This document shows, in pieces, positions 47,513-58,227 of a stretch of DNA of 64,000 nt. Each line of letters begins with the position of its first letter. The first letter of the stretch is position 1. The notes under the pieces were generated by a model. It saw only the letters and a list, made by a program, of their open reading frames with translations. It did no database searches and was not told the origin of the DNA. The position numbers were made by a program, and so were the translations under genes. Source of the stretch: Tubulanus polymorphus (taxonomy: Eukaryota; Nemertea; Palaeonemertea; Tubulaniformes; Tubulanidae); NCBI RefSeq assembly GCF_964204645.1, contig NC_134033.1, positions 1,290,631 to 1,354,630 on the forward strand. The letters are read 5' to 3'.

Positions 47513-47984
47513 AATGTCTCTACGTACACACATATATACATGATTCTGTTTTATTGATATATCTCCCTGCACGACACCCGAACACGCCATTTACTGACAA
47601 TAACAAATGACAAACCATTTCTCTTCATTACCGCTGACCCGCGAGGCGCGCGTTTAAGCGTCTGAGGGTGACAGACCCGACTCGAAAATCAAGGCTATTC
47701 GGGGAACGATATTCGAGACATTTATCCTAAAAACATCATGTGTACTTTTTTTTTCCGCATCATTTTTCACTCATAGTTTTTTCTTAGAAATTTAGAAATG
47801 AAAAAAAAAAATCTCACGATTCTTAATGCAATAGTTTTCGCGTCCTCGCCGGAAACAAAATGGCGGCCGTTAATGTTTAATACTGGCGGCGCAATCTCTT
47901 CAATCGCTTCGCGGTTGCTAAGATAATAAAATCTCATTTGTCTCGATGTGAACTGATTGAATCTGAGCGCGATTGCTGCAGAGA

Positions 47985-48205
47985 CGTAGCAAGCGAGCAG
48001 GCGGCGGCAGGCGGGGAGGCAGGTAGCGAGCGAGCAGGCGGTGGCAGGCGGGGAGAGGTTGTGAGCGAGCAGGCGGCAGTCCTCTGCCTGTACCTCCCTC
48101 TGCCTCCCTCTCCTCCACCTCCATCTCCCTCTACCCCCCCCCCCCCCCTTGCCTCTCCGTCTCCGCCCCGTCTCCCTTTGCCCCAGGCCCTGCCTCTCCC
48201 TCGCC
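47985..48205 (+). repeat. GC-rich repeat followed by pyrimidine tract
   Basis: GCGAGCGAGCAGGCGG-type units repeat three times at 47990-48075, then TGCCTCCCTC-type pyrimidine sequence with a run of C at 48136-48148. Confidence 0.8.
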
Positions 48206-48599
48206 GTCCAAAGGGGATCGATTCTTGGTTGTTATAGAAGTGCTTAATTAGATACATCCAGAAAAGCAGTAGGCAAATAGGGATATATAAATATGTGTTT
48301 ACAAATATACAGCTCATCTTTAGTGGGTTGGTTATGTCGACGGCACTCGAGTCGTCATCGTTAACACTAGTTAGAAATGGAAAACCTCGACTCGATCGTC
48401 GCGCGCATAGTCGACGAGTTGACAGTCTGTCAATATTGTCCCAAACAACAACGCCTCTGATATCCTGAAGATCGATAATAATCTTATCGGCTTCGGATTA
48501 ATTATGTTTGGTGATATATGTATCTTTTCTGCCATCTCGACGAGCGGCACGTCGCCATTTTGTAATTACATCGCTTTTGATGTTCGTAGAAAGCTTCTG

Positions 48600-48955
48600 C
48601 GGTAATTGAGGATTCCACTTGTGACAAGTGAGGATCCACCAGGTGTCGCTAGTATGCAATAGGGCAGCAATAGAGGATCCCACTTGTTGAAATGAAGTTC
48701 CACCAGGTGTCACTTGCTAATATAAACTATCGCAGTATTAGATGATTCCACTCGTGGCAAGTGAGGATCCACCAGGTGTCGCTTGTATGCAAAAGGGCAT
48801 CAACTACTGCGGCAATAGAAGATCCTACATTTAGCAATTGAGGATCCACTAGGTGTCGCTGGTGTGCAGTAGGGCATAAACAGTAGTGCATCACAGCATT
48901 AAATGATTCCACTCGTGGTAAGTGAAGATCCACCAGATGTCACTAGTGTACAGGC
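48600..48955 (+). repeat. Minisatellite with CTCF-like words, plus orientation
   Basis: Five copies of GGATCCACCAGGTGTCGCT or variants at about 48632, 48696, 48765, 48841 and 48926, interleaved with ATTCCACTTGTGACAAGTGA and GTATGCAATAGGGCAGCAA. It is the reverse orientation of the 22.2 kb cluster. Confidence 0.85.
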
Positions 48956-49077
48956 GTGTGGTGGAGTTTAACTAACCACCTCACACAGACAGACGGACGG
49001 ACAGTTTGTCGTGTCGTACACGGATAATAGTAACACCCGTTAAATTACCTATTTATCACCAGCTAGTCAAGTACGTT

Positions 49078-49109
<32 letters not shown>

Positions 49110-49120
49110 GCAGCAGCTAC
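49078..49120 (+). repeat. CAG trinucleotide tract
   Basis: AGCAGCAGTAGCAGCAGCAG continuing, about 43 bp. Confidence 0.9.
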
Positions 49121-49129
49121 TTACCGCCA

Positions 49130-49900
49130 CAAGCAGCTGCCAGCTACCTCAATATTCACTACAGTGCGTATATCTATATCTAGTTGACTAAAATCCAGTT
49201 CCGCAGTTTTGTTGGTTTAGTGCTTGCAACACGGTTTGTTGTTTGGGGATTTGAGAGTGAATTTGGTTATGCATCTAACCAGAATATTTTTGTCTGTAGA
49301 TGCAGTTCCGCTGTGTTATTTTATCTTGACAGTCGATTCTGTAATTGAGCACCATTTACCTTTTTATCTCCATCTCTGTTTCTATGTGTTTATAATAAGA
49401 CTCTGAAGACGAAGGAGGTCATCTTTACGGAATCTTCCACGCGATTTAACCCGATATCACTGCGGATAAAAAAGAACAGATACAAACCATCAACTCATCC
49501 ATCATTCAGTGTTTTGTATCTCTCTGACCGTGGATAGGGATGGAGCGAGGAGAGAGAGGGGAGAAAGAGAGAAGGGGGTTAATAGAACTGGTGCAGCACG
49601 GATTTCATGTCAGCTTGCTAGAGGGAGGGTTGCATTCCCCCCCCCCCCTAATAGGGCATATATATCATTATAATCAAAAGTCCTTCCAAAAAGAAAACCT
49701 ATCGGAAAAATAAACTCACTTTTGGAAAGACAGAGAACAAGCGAGGAATTTAAACAATTTTGGGTATCAGTTTAATACATTTTGCTCTTAAATTTCTGGG
49801 CAACTAATTTTAGGGGGGGGGGGGGTGCGTACCCATGCACCATTCTCTTGGATCTGACCCTGGTGCGAGGCCTGTTTGGAATTACGCTATCTATTACCAA
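49130..49900. other. Intronic DNA, no gene recognised
   Basis: Contains C and G homopolymer runs at about 49639 and 49813. Nothing else stands out. Confidence 0.35.
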
Positions 49901-49939
49901 TATCTATCCAACGATTCGGGACTACGCAAACCCATTACC

Positions 49940-50265
49940 AAGTGAACCAACCAATCAAGATAAAGCTTTCAAATTCACGTTGAACGCTATACTTTTTAGC
50001 CAATCAGTATCGCCGTTACAATCACCTATACGATTACTAGCCAATGAGCATGTATCTTACACAGGAATCCATCCAATAGGACAGTCAATTAGCCAATCAA
50101 CTTCTAGGTCTCACCAAGACACAAATTCGGATTTTTTCGTCATTTTTGTATTCAACTCGGTCTCATTCTACCTCGCTTTATCTTATTAGCCAATGAGCAT
50201 GTATTATGCAAATATACTGATAACCATTCAACCAATTAACAAAAAGCTTATGAACTGACATACTT
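49940..50265 (+). repeat. Cluster of TAGCCAATGAGCAT-type words
   Basis: AACCAATCAAG, AGCCAATCAGTA, TAGCCAATGAGCATGTAT (twice), TCCAATAGGACA, TAGCCAATCAAC and AACCAATTAAC occur within 330 bp. The same words recur at 55555-55690, so this is a dispersed family with many CCAAT cores. The 135-codon frame across the first part starts without ATG and is probably not coding. Confidence 0.6.
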
Positions 50266-51229
50266 TCAACTTTCATTCGATCGATCGTTAGATACCCCTC
50301 ATAATAAAACGACGACGAAGCCTTACGCGTTTCTCGAGTATGCGATGAAAAAGCGTCGGTGGATTCGGGTAACTTATACGAACTAATAAACGAAATGGGA
50401 ATCAGAAAAATACCGGATACCGAGTTAGAATTAATTTCAGCGAATTCTGCCGTCGATAAAAGATATTCGTATTTAATCTACCGGGCTTTATATAAAGCGA
50501 GTGGGGAGCGGGGAGTGAGGGAGTGAGGGGGGAAGGCGGGAGGGTTGAATAGCGCAATTCGGACACATTCTCTTCGCTCGGCTAGATTTGAAAACGTCTT
50601 CTGTCGGTGGTGTGTTTACCCGTGATGAACGCATCAGACTTTCCGCTTGCTTTCGTAAAATAATAAAAACGTGATGGAATTTCATCGTCGCGGTGTGCTC
50701 CGTGAATATGATATAGCTGCTGCGCCTCGATCAAATATTAATGAAATTGGGACGGCTCCGGCGTGCGCCTCTGCTCGAGAATCAGGCGCGCGATCGTGAT
50801 CCGGTGTGAATAATGCAGAAGGTGGAGTTGATTTCGTAGATTGACTGATCTGTTTCATCGTCTGCCGGTATCGTCTGCCAGTATCGTCTGCCAGTATCGT
50901 CTTTTATTATCTTTTCAACGTTTCTATCATTTATTTATGTCCCTTCTCGAACTAAAAGCGACACGTAAATTCGACTCCGTTCAAGTCGAGGATCATTGAC
51001 GGTACAGATTTGTGAGTGATATGATTATCAAATTAAACCGAAACCCGAATAACTTGGTCTGGATCTGTGATGAAAATTCCAAATACAACGGCACTTTTTC
51101 GTAATTTTAGATTATCTTGAATTAAGGTCTTAATCTGAGATTTCAAATATTGACGGCGTTGATTGGATGGAAATTTCACCGCGGTAGATGTATTTGTTGT
51201 TCATTATGTATTCCGTTTGTTCAACTAGA

Positions 51230-51665
51230 AACATGAGAGAGAGAGGAAGGGATGAGGAGAGTGGAGAGAGGCGAGAGAGGGAAGGGTGACAGAGGGTAGA
51301 TAGAGGAAGGGGAGAGAGGGAAGAGGAGAGAGAGGGGAAAGAGGGGAGAGAGGAGAGAGAGGGGAGAGAGGAGAGAGAGGCAAGAGAGGGAGAGAGAAGA
51401 GAGAGGGGGAGAGAGAGAGGGAGAGGGGGAGAGCAGAGAGAGGGAGAGGGAGAGAGAGGGTAGATAGGGAGAGGAGAGAGAGGGAGATATGATAGTGAGG
51501 GGAGATGAGAGAGGGAGAGAGAGGGAGATGAGAGAGGGAGAGAGAGGGAGAGGGAGCGAGGGGAGATGAGAGAGGCAGTGTGGATCATACACAAAGAGAG
51601 AGAGAGATGAGAGAAAAGAAAGAGAGAAGGGACAAATGAGAGATAGGATAGAGGAAAACGGGACA
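51230..51665 (+). repeat. Purine tract
   Basis: About 430 bp mostly A/G on the + strand with GGGAGAGAGAGG units. Frames are artefacts. Confidence 0.94.
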
Positions 51666-51669
51666 CCAA

Positions 51670-52790
51670 TATAGAGGAGAGAAATGAAATACTGTGGCAG
51701 AGAAACCTATTAAAAACTGACTGCAATTCATCAGTCATTCAGACACAATGTCGTCACGCACGTCTTTACATCCAGACTTCATTATATTCAATAACAAAAA
51801 AAAGACTCATTTATAAGTTTTCCCAGCAAAAAGATCGCATTCTACATTTTAGTCTAGTTTTCCTACTAGAAAATGAGGTAGATCTTTTCAGGCCGCGAAT
51901 CGATATCCTCACTGCGAATCTACTGGCTCCCGGTTCAAGAAATTCCATTGGAAAACAAATTAATTGAAAACTCTGAATTAAGAAATTAATCAGAAATTAA
52001 TCAGAAAAAAATATTCGAAAATTCAAAATATAGAACATTAGAATAATCAATAACAGAATAATAAAGAATTGATTCAAATATTAATTTTAGATTTTTGATC
52101 GAATGTTATTTCATCCGGTCTTGTGATGGCTATCTAATTTGGGCTAGGTACAAGGATCGAGTCTGGTTTTAGCGTTTTAGCGATAACGTCTACTGATAGT
52201 GAAATCAAATTAGAAACCTTTCTACGCCGTGACACGAAATGGCCGCCGATTCGTTGGAATTTGCGGCCGTTCCGAAGCACTTCGAATCAGTGACAGTCGG
52301 AGCTAATTCGTTTTCTGTAGATGTAGGTTTTTTTTTAATGCGGCGCTTAAAAAGGCGTTTTAGACTTGCTAATGACTTTAAAGAGGTCGCGTGCACTCTT
52401 CAAGCCACGCGATGTCTAGAATCGAAATTCTCTAAACGCACTAAAGATAGAAATGCTTTTAAAACGCAAAATACATGTGATCGAATCTAATAAAATATAT
52501 GACTGTCGATTGATTCTATGATTGAATGAATTTCTATGGAAAGTTTTATTTGTTTTCCCATAAAAGTGTTTCATCGAAAAGTGCACTTAAAAACACATTC
52601 TTCTGATAGACGATGAAATAATTTCTCATCAAAATCGAATTTTCTCCCGAGGTATAAAATCAGGCGTCAGGCATATTTAAACCACGTTTAATAAAGCACT
52701 CATAACCGCTTCTGATTCAAATACGCCAAAAGTTACTTACTGGGAGCTTTGTTCGTCTATTGTAATATACCACGTGGTTTGTGTTTCTGT
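51670..52790. other. Intronic DNA, nothing recognised
   Basis: AT-rich with small AGAAATTAATC direct repeats near 51980-52010. No coding signal of note. Confidence 0.35.
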
Positions 52791-52795
52791 TTGTG

Positions 52796-53112
52796 GTGTT
52801 TTAGTTCCAGTTTTGCTGCCTAGGGGGTGTGGCTGAACCGGTTAGAATTTCGCTATATCCCGAAGAGAGTTGGGGCGAGTACGCATCCTTGCTTGACTCC
52901 GCTTTACCCCGCATTCAGTTTTCCCTCGGATTCGACAGCGTTCATCCTGCCTACGTTACGTTACGCTGTCCCTTAAAACTTCTCGAGGCATTTTGAATGA
53001 GCGGTAAGGTCTTGAAAAGGCAATCTCTGCTAACCAAGTCAAACGCTTTGGTCAAATGTATGTAATTTGCGGAGGCGTTTTGGTTCCCGTTTTGCTGCCT
53101 AGAGGGAGCAGC
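52796..53112 (+). repeat. Direct repeats flanking the RT fragment
   Basis: GTTTTAGTTCCAGTTTTGCT with GCCTAGGGGGTGTGGCTG (52798-52834) matches CGTTTTGGTTCCCGTTTTGC with TGCCTAGAGGGAGCAGCTG (53077-53112). They are too long and diverged for a target-site duplication of a fresh insertion; a tandem or terminal repeat of an older element is possible. Confidence 0.6.
52845..53070 (-). pseudogene. Decayed non-LTR retrotransposon reverse transcriptase fragment
   Basis: Read on the minus strand, 53066-53011 gives IHLTKAFDLVSRDCLFKTL, the DL-KAFD block of non-LTR reverse transcriptases (the catalytic F/Y-x-D region). Further on, after stops and indels, 52954-52868 gives MNAVESEGKLNAG then GVKQGCVLAPTLFGI, the next conserved block. 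The two are in their normal order but with shortened spacing, in-frame stops and no rest of the gene, so this is a dead fragment. Similar 35-bp segments with TTTTGCTGCCTAG flank it. Confidence 0.85.
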
Positions 53113-53504
53113 TGTCGCTACCTATTCGATCGATAAAATCGTTTAACTACACGAACAGTAGAATTTAGCGACAATCTAGAATACAATGTAATATCGTCGA
53201 TATTGCCGTAATTCGATAACGTCAAATGTATATTTGTGATAGAAAGAGAAATATATGTGTTCAGAAAATTCTTTCGAAATTTCGTGAATATCGAAAATCG
53301 ATTCGTTTTTAAGAGTTCTAGTTTCAACAGTCGATAGTTTGTGATAAAAGAACTATTTAGGTTTTGAAGGTTGCAGTCGTATCAGCTGCAGGGCTGCGGG
53401 GCTTTTTACCGTATTCATTCAAGTGCTCGTATCATCTTGAAATTGTACACCTACCTTTGATGTTTATCATTTCATACATGCTTCACGGGTTTCTTCTTTG
53501 GACT

Positions 53505-53835
53505 CTCCCCCTCTCCCCTCTCCCCTCACACTCCCCCTCACCCTCACCACTCTCACAAAACTTGCCGTATATATATATATATATTTTCTTCTCTCCGTCC
53601 CATCTCGGCCTCCCCTGATCCCTTCCTCTCTCTCTTTCCTCTTTCCATCGTCTCCTTCCTCTCTCCCCTCTGGCTCTTCTCACTCCCTCTTTCCCTCTCT
53701 CTCACCCCCTCTCTCTCTCTCTCTCTCTCTCTCTTCCCCACTCTCTCTCTCTCTTTCTCCCCCACTCTCTCTCTCTCTCCCCCACTCTCTCCCCCTCTCA
53801 CCCCCTCTCTCGCCCTCACTCTCTCTCTTGATGGA
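53505..53835 (+). repeat. Pyrimidine tract with a TA run
   Basis: Two C/T-rich blocks separated by (AT)n at 53567-53585. Frames are artefacts. Confidence 0.93.
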
Positions 53836-54059
53836 GATGTCAATAGATTGCTGAATGTCAAAATGGTGAGTAGAAAGTGAACAATTCGACAGATCTCCCC
53901 AGTTTTGCTCGAGGCTGTCTTTTTTCTAGCAGGGCGGGATTTTGAGTCTCACAAAGTAACTGTAGAATAGTCTTCAGGCATTCTGTGAACTCTAGCAAAC
54001 TTGACTAGAATTTAAATTCCTTCATTCTAAATATAAAAAGTGAGATGACTTTGCTGTAT

Positions 54060-54145
54060 GCAGTTGCTTAGTTGTGTGAGTTTAATTTGACTCTGAACCA
54101 AGTTCCACAGTTGTGTGGGTTTAATTTGACTCTCAACCCAGTTAG
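54060..54145 (+). repeat. Two units of the CAGTTGTGTGGGTTTAATTTG family
   Basis: AGTTCCACAGTTGTGTGGGT and TTAATTTGACTCTCAACCCA follow a decayed first unit (GCTTAGTTGTGTGAGTTTAA). Same family as 20.7 and 29.0 kb. Confidence 0.75.
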
Positions 54146-54677
54146 CGTAACAGTGTGTTATATTGGTTCAGGCGTGCGGACTACCCGGCGAGGTATCGTT
54201 GTTGTTTAATGGTGAAAGTCAGGCAGTAAAACCGGTGTGAATTTATACAGATCAATATAAATCAAAGTAATCGTCGCGTGTTGCAGTTTAATACCTGTCT
54301 GGTATTCTGATTTGCAGCGACAGTGCGGGCTATGAAAACATACAGTGCTGCACTGATAAGAGTGTCGTGACGTGACGTGATGGTGAAAATTCAAACTTTG
54401 ACTTCATTTCAAAACTATAGCAGGGTCCGATCTAAGGAATGAAAGCCACTCACCCCGGGGAAAAGCATATCTGAAATTTCACTTGCCCTCACAGGCATTC
54501 CAACTGGCGGTACAATAATCCGTTGTATCGAGTTGGATAAAAGCTTCGAGACATAAAATTGCACTAGCCCGGGAGACAAGTGATAATGATAACCTACTTG
54601 CCCTGATGGGAATATACTTGTCCCGGGCAATCGGACAAGTGCTTACATCGGACCCTGCTAATGTAGCTATCGATCTA

Positions 54678-54757
54678 TCAGCTTGGATCCTGCATCCCTC
54701 AGCTTGGATCCTGCATCCCTCAGCCTGGATCCTGCATCCCTCAGCCTGGATCCCACA
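54678..54757 (+). repeat. 21-bp tandem repeat, 4 units
   Basis: Unit CAGCTTGGATCCTGCATCCC plus T. Being a multiple of three, it reads as a SAWILHP heptad, but nothing else supports coding. Confidence 0.9.
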
Positions 54758-55340
54758 CTTTCAAACACTGGTCGTCCACAAAGCTGGTGGACTGTGCTGG
54801 AGGGATTGGTCTATTTAGACCTTTATTCTGCAAGATGGCCACGGCGCTGATAGTAATTGGTTTAACCTCCACTGACTCAAGATTTATGCCGTCATTCTAA
54901 TGAAAGTCGATCGTAAAACTGCCAAACCCTGTGAATCATCAGTCCCTGTTTCCCCGTAAACTAACTCACTACCAGCTACGACACTCTCTCAATTGCTGCC
55001 TTTGATTTCTTTCTCGTCCACCAAACGGCTTATCTCGTTTTGCTATTACCCGCGCGGCGTGGTCACTGCTTAATTTACACGGACGTATTCTACAGTCGAA
55101 AGCTACTGAAAGCTAAGTGAGGCATTCAGCATGCGGTAAGCCTCGTAACGGGTTCATTGACCTTGTGAGCTAACCAACGAACATCGATGTCAATACTTGT
55201 GATAATCAGGTACTGGGCACGCACCAATATGTGCCGTGACCAAAACTTATCACACAAGATACAAGAAATGGATTTTGATTGATAATTTTTTTTCTGGAAA
55301 GATGAAGTCCGAAATGCTACGGTAAAGCTTATGATTTATT

Positions 55341-55384
55341 GATTCGACGTTTCGACTATGTTCGAATAGTCATCTTCAGGAATG
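55341..55384 (-). ncRNA. Hammerhead-ribozyme-like motif, intact core
   Basis: Minus strand, in order: helix I strand ATTC, CTGAAGA, one extra T, helix II GACTAT / ATAGTC around TCGAAC, GAAA, CGTC, then helix I return GAAT. Helix I gives four Watson-Crick pairs and helix II six; the core residues and the GTC cleavage triplet are all present. Helix III is limited to self-complementary ACGT, as in dimer-forming minimal hammerheads of Penelope-like elements. The extra T between A9 and helix II departs from the textbook fold. Confidence 0.6.
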
Positions 55385-55388
55385 AAGA

Positions 55389-55427
55389 TGAAGATGACTA
55401 TTAGGTTACAGTCGAAACGTCGAATCG
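55389..55427 (+). ncRNA. Degenerate hammerhead-like motif (right arm)
   Basis: TGAAGATGACTATTAGG, then ACAGTC, GAAA and CGTCGAATC. The base before TGAAGA is A, so the essential C3 is lost, and helix II is interrupted. Probably inactive. Confidence 0.5.
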
Positions 55428-55554
55428 ATAAATCAGAGGCTTAAAGAAAACTTTTCGGACTTCATTTTTCTTTCTCGTCTGGTTACTATTGGATTCTCGA
55501 TATTTCATCACATCACGGACACCAATGGTTATGATTATAATTACTTCTGGTCAC

Positions 55555-55690
55555 CTTCGGAATCTAGCCAATGAGCTTCTACCAATAGGATTGCAGAACA
55601 TATGGATATTAGTGTGTTGACCTTCAAATTTAGCCAATGAGCATTTCTACGATTTTCCAAACGAACCAATAGCGTTGCAAAGCCTTGTCA
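55555..55690 (+). repeat. Second cluster of TAGCCAATGAGC words
   Basis: TAGCCAATGAGCTTCTACCA, TTAGCCAATGAGCATTTCTA and AACCAATAGCG lie within 130 bp, matching the words at 49.94-50.26 kb. Confidence 0.6.
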
Positions 55691-55699
55691 TCGTCTGAA

Positions 55700-56750
55700 T
55701 TCATTTGAACTGACGTAATTTTGACCTACAAACACATTCTGTAAAAGTGCACACAAAAAAATCGTTACGAGTTTCGATAATTGTCACTTCTTAAAATAAA
55801 CCACATATCAAAAGGTGGTGTTTACGTGAACGGCAACATTACAGGGGCGTCGATAAAATATCGAACATCTTTATATCGATAAACCGTCGATATATTACGC
55901 CCTGATGCTCGAGTAATTCATTATCGATACCAACCGTTCGCTACTCGAGGTCGCAGTACCTAAAATAAACCGTTTGAATTATATTTTTAAAACGACCGTT
56001 CGGTTTTATATGATGTGTTTTATATTTATCTTCGTCAACCATTACACGCGTAACGAACAACTAATACTTCTTAGATAATTACTGACGGTAAAGATTTATG
56101 GTTCAGGGCCATTCGTAAATTCGTATGTATATTTCTGCACATCCGTTGGGAAGAGAGGGAGAGGAGAGATTGGGAGATGAGAGAAAGAAGAGAAAAGATA
56201 GGGAGAGAAGGGAGGGAGAGAGCTGAGAGGGACTTTGTGAAAAACATGACTGCTTCGGGGAAATAGAGACGTCGTCAATAATCAATCATTGTTTGCGTTG
56301 TTCTATTTCGCGTGACAACCGTTTTTGAAAACAACGTTTTTAATTATTATTTCCTTTTGAAAATCACAATCGATTTACAATGCAGAATGATAACAACAAA
56401 ATAGTCAAATCGATATTGAACCAATCATTCATCCTAATTGCGTTTGACAACGACATTGAATCTATCATTTTAATTTACAAAGAGCTGATCCAAGGGAAAT
56501 TCTTTTGTTTTAAAAATGCAGTTATCTTCGTTAAAGCCTCGTGGCACTGAGTCAGTCCTAAAGCTCGTTGTGGGTTGATTTCCAGAGTTCCCAGTGTGTT
56601 GTGATTTCATTCCAGAGATAACTTAACCTTAATCAAGATTCAAATATCTAACTGATTCGCTGTCGAACCGGGTCTAAGGTCCTATGCTCCCAAAACCGGT
56701 CCAACTTTTTCATAATATTCACTAAACAAGGATCGCCTGAACAGCCCTAG
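55700..56750. other. Intronic DNA, a small purine tract only
   Basis: A/G-rich at 56148-56225. Otherwise unremarkable AT-rich sequence. Confidence 0.35.
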
Positions 56751-56754
56751 GCTC

Positions 56755-56816
56755 TGTTAGGGCCATGCAGAAAACCGTGTTAGCTGCTTTGCGGCGATAT
56801 TTATCATTAACTATTT
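56755..56816 (-). repeat. Lone inverted unit of the 15.75-16.18 kb repeat
   Basis: AGAAAACCGTGTTAGCTGCT, TTGCGGCGATATTTATCATT and AACTATTTTT are the reverse complement of the repeat unit at 15.9-16.1 kb. Confidence 0.75.
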
Positions 56817-57269
56817 TTTACTCTGTCATACAATCTGGGCCGCTGTGGATCACAATGCCAGGTTTGATGCCCCTATAAGATGTCCGAAAACAATGCGCGA
56901 GCATGGCGAGTCTCTGCTCGCAGTTCACGTCATCGCCATCGGCAACCTTACAACAATTCGACGTTTCATTTTTCATCCACTCCCCGGATGACGTCTGCGC
57001 CGGTAGTAAAACTGAGCTAATCAACGTTAATTATCGCTAATTAGCGAGTCTGATTACGCGCAGTGCGTAAAACACGTAATTAACGTGGAAATCGTGTCCG
57101 CTTTTTAGTCCAAACCGCGCCAAGCCGAGTCAAGGTCATATTCTCCTACCGGAAAAACGTAATCACGTGCGAAACACAAGCGATTTTGAAGCGATTGCTG
57201 GAATTCCTGGAATGTTGTTTTTCTTTCGCAATGTATTTATGCACGCACTATACGGTTACAGTGTTATAA

Positions 57270-57350
57270 TGTCTTCTTGTTTCTAAGAAGTGTCGTGCAT
57301 TCACCTCGAGCACGGTCGGCTCTCGTCAGCTGGGTTCGAATCCCACATGT
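57270..57350 (+). other. Isolated tRNA box-B-like sequence
   Basis: GGGTTCGAATCCCAC is a perfect T-arm with box B, but box A and an acceptor stem are not evident. Possibly a truncated tRNA-derived retroposon; a similar lone GGGTTCGAATCCTGC is at 60949. Confidence 0.35.
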
Positions 57351-57564
57351 TTCGATTTTCGAGTTTTTCAGTCTCAATTCGAGTCAAAACCAGCTTCTAA
57401 ACAAGTTTTTAAACAATCTCCCATCCATAACCACCTCATTGGGTATCTCCTGTGTTTAACTATAACCACTCCATTCAGACGATCTGCAGCTTGAAGCCTC
57501 TCGTATATAGAATATCATCGTGTTTTTAACCACACTCCCTCGGACAATCTGTAAACCAGCGTAA

Positions 57565-57715
57565 AATCTGCCTCTGCCTCTGGCTGTGCCTCGGCCTCTG
57601 CCTCTGCCTCTGTTTCTGCCCTTGCCTCTGCCTCTGTCTCTACCTCTGTCTCTGTCTCTCTCCATCTCCCCCTCTCCCCCTCTCCCTCTCCCTCCCCCTC
57701 TCTCTCTCTTTCTGG
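57565..57715 (+). repeat. Pyrimidine tract of CTCTGC hexamers
   Basis: CTGCCTCTGCCTCTGTTTCT units followed by CTCCCCCTCTCC. It is similar in composition to 32.0-32.5 kb. Confidence 0.9.
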
Positions 57716-57934
57716 GGTATGAATTGATTAATCTATAAGTTACAAGGTCACGACCACGCAATCTCGAATCGACCACAGCGACCTTGTTAGTATTGAGCAG
57801 GTAACTGCACCGACTTAATCTCATTGTACTTAATGACTTAGACGAGAGAACATAAAACTACCGTGTGTTTATTAGCAGAGTCAATGGGTGTCAGATTTAC
57901 TGTTAAATCTCATTGCGGATAATAGTCATCAATG

Positions 57935-58157
57935 ACGAACTGCCTTGTTAAAAGTTATTGGGTTTAATTCTTTCACAAATCTTTCAGACAACGCCCCGTC
58001 TAAAAAAAACCACCACCTACAGTTGCGACCAGAACAAGCGGAAAGATTTGTGAAAGTATTAAACCCAATAACTTTTAACAGGGCAGTTCGTTATCAAACC
58101 CAAATCTTTCCGCTTGTTGTTCTGGTCGCATGTGTTTTTTAGACGGGGCGTTGTCTG
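57935..58157. mobile_element. Interleaved double inverted repeat (A-B-A'-B')
   Basis: Arm A 57935-57985 pairs with A' 58041-58091 (two mismatches over 51 bp). Arm B 57985-58050 pairs with B' 58101-58157 (perfect at GACAACGCCCCGTCTAAAAA and at CAAGCGGAAAGATTTG, with a looped middle). A' and B share GAAAGATTTG, so the two hairpins exclude one another. No coding content is recognised and no target duplication was found. Confidence 0.85.
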
Positions 58158-58227
58158 ATACCTGAACTTATCCCGATGGGTTCTTGGTGAACCTCCGTCC
58201 TGCTAGGTTGGGAAACCACAGAGAGTA

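Larger units (their letters stand above)
55302..55465. mobile_element. Foldback element with two hammerhead-like arms
   Basis: The left arm ATGAAGTCCGAAA ... GATTTATTGATTCGACGTTT pairs with the right arm ... AACGTCGAATCGATAAATC ... TCGGACTTCAT over about 75 bp with changes. The arms meet at a GAAGATGAAGATG centre. Each arm contains a hammerhead-like sequence directed outwards; only the left one keeps the full core. Confidence 0.75.
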
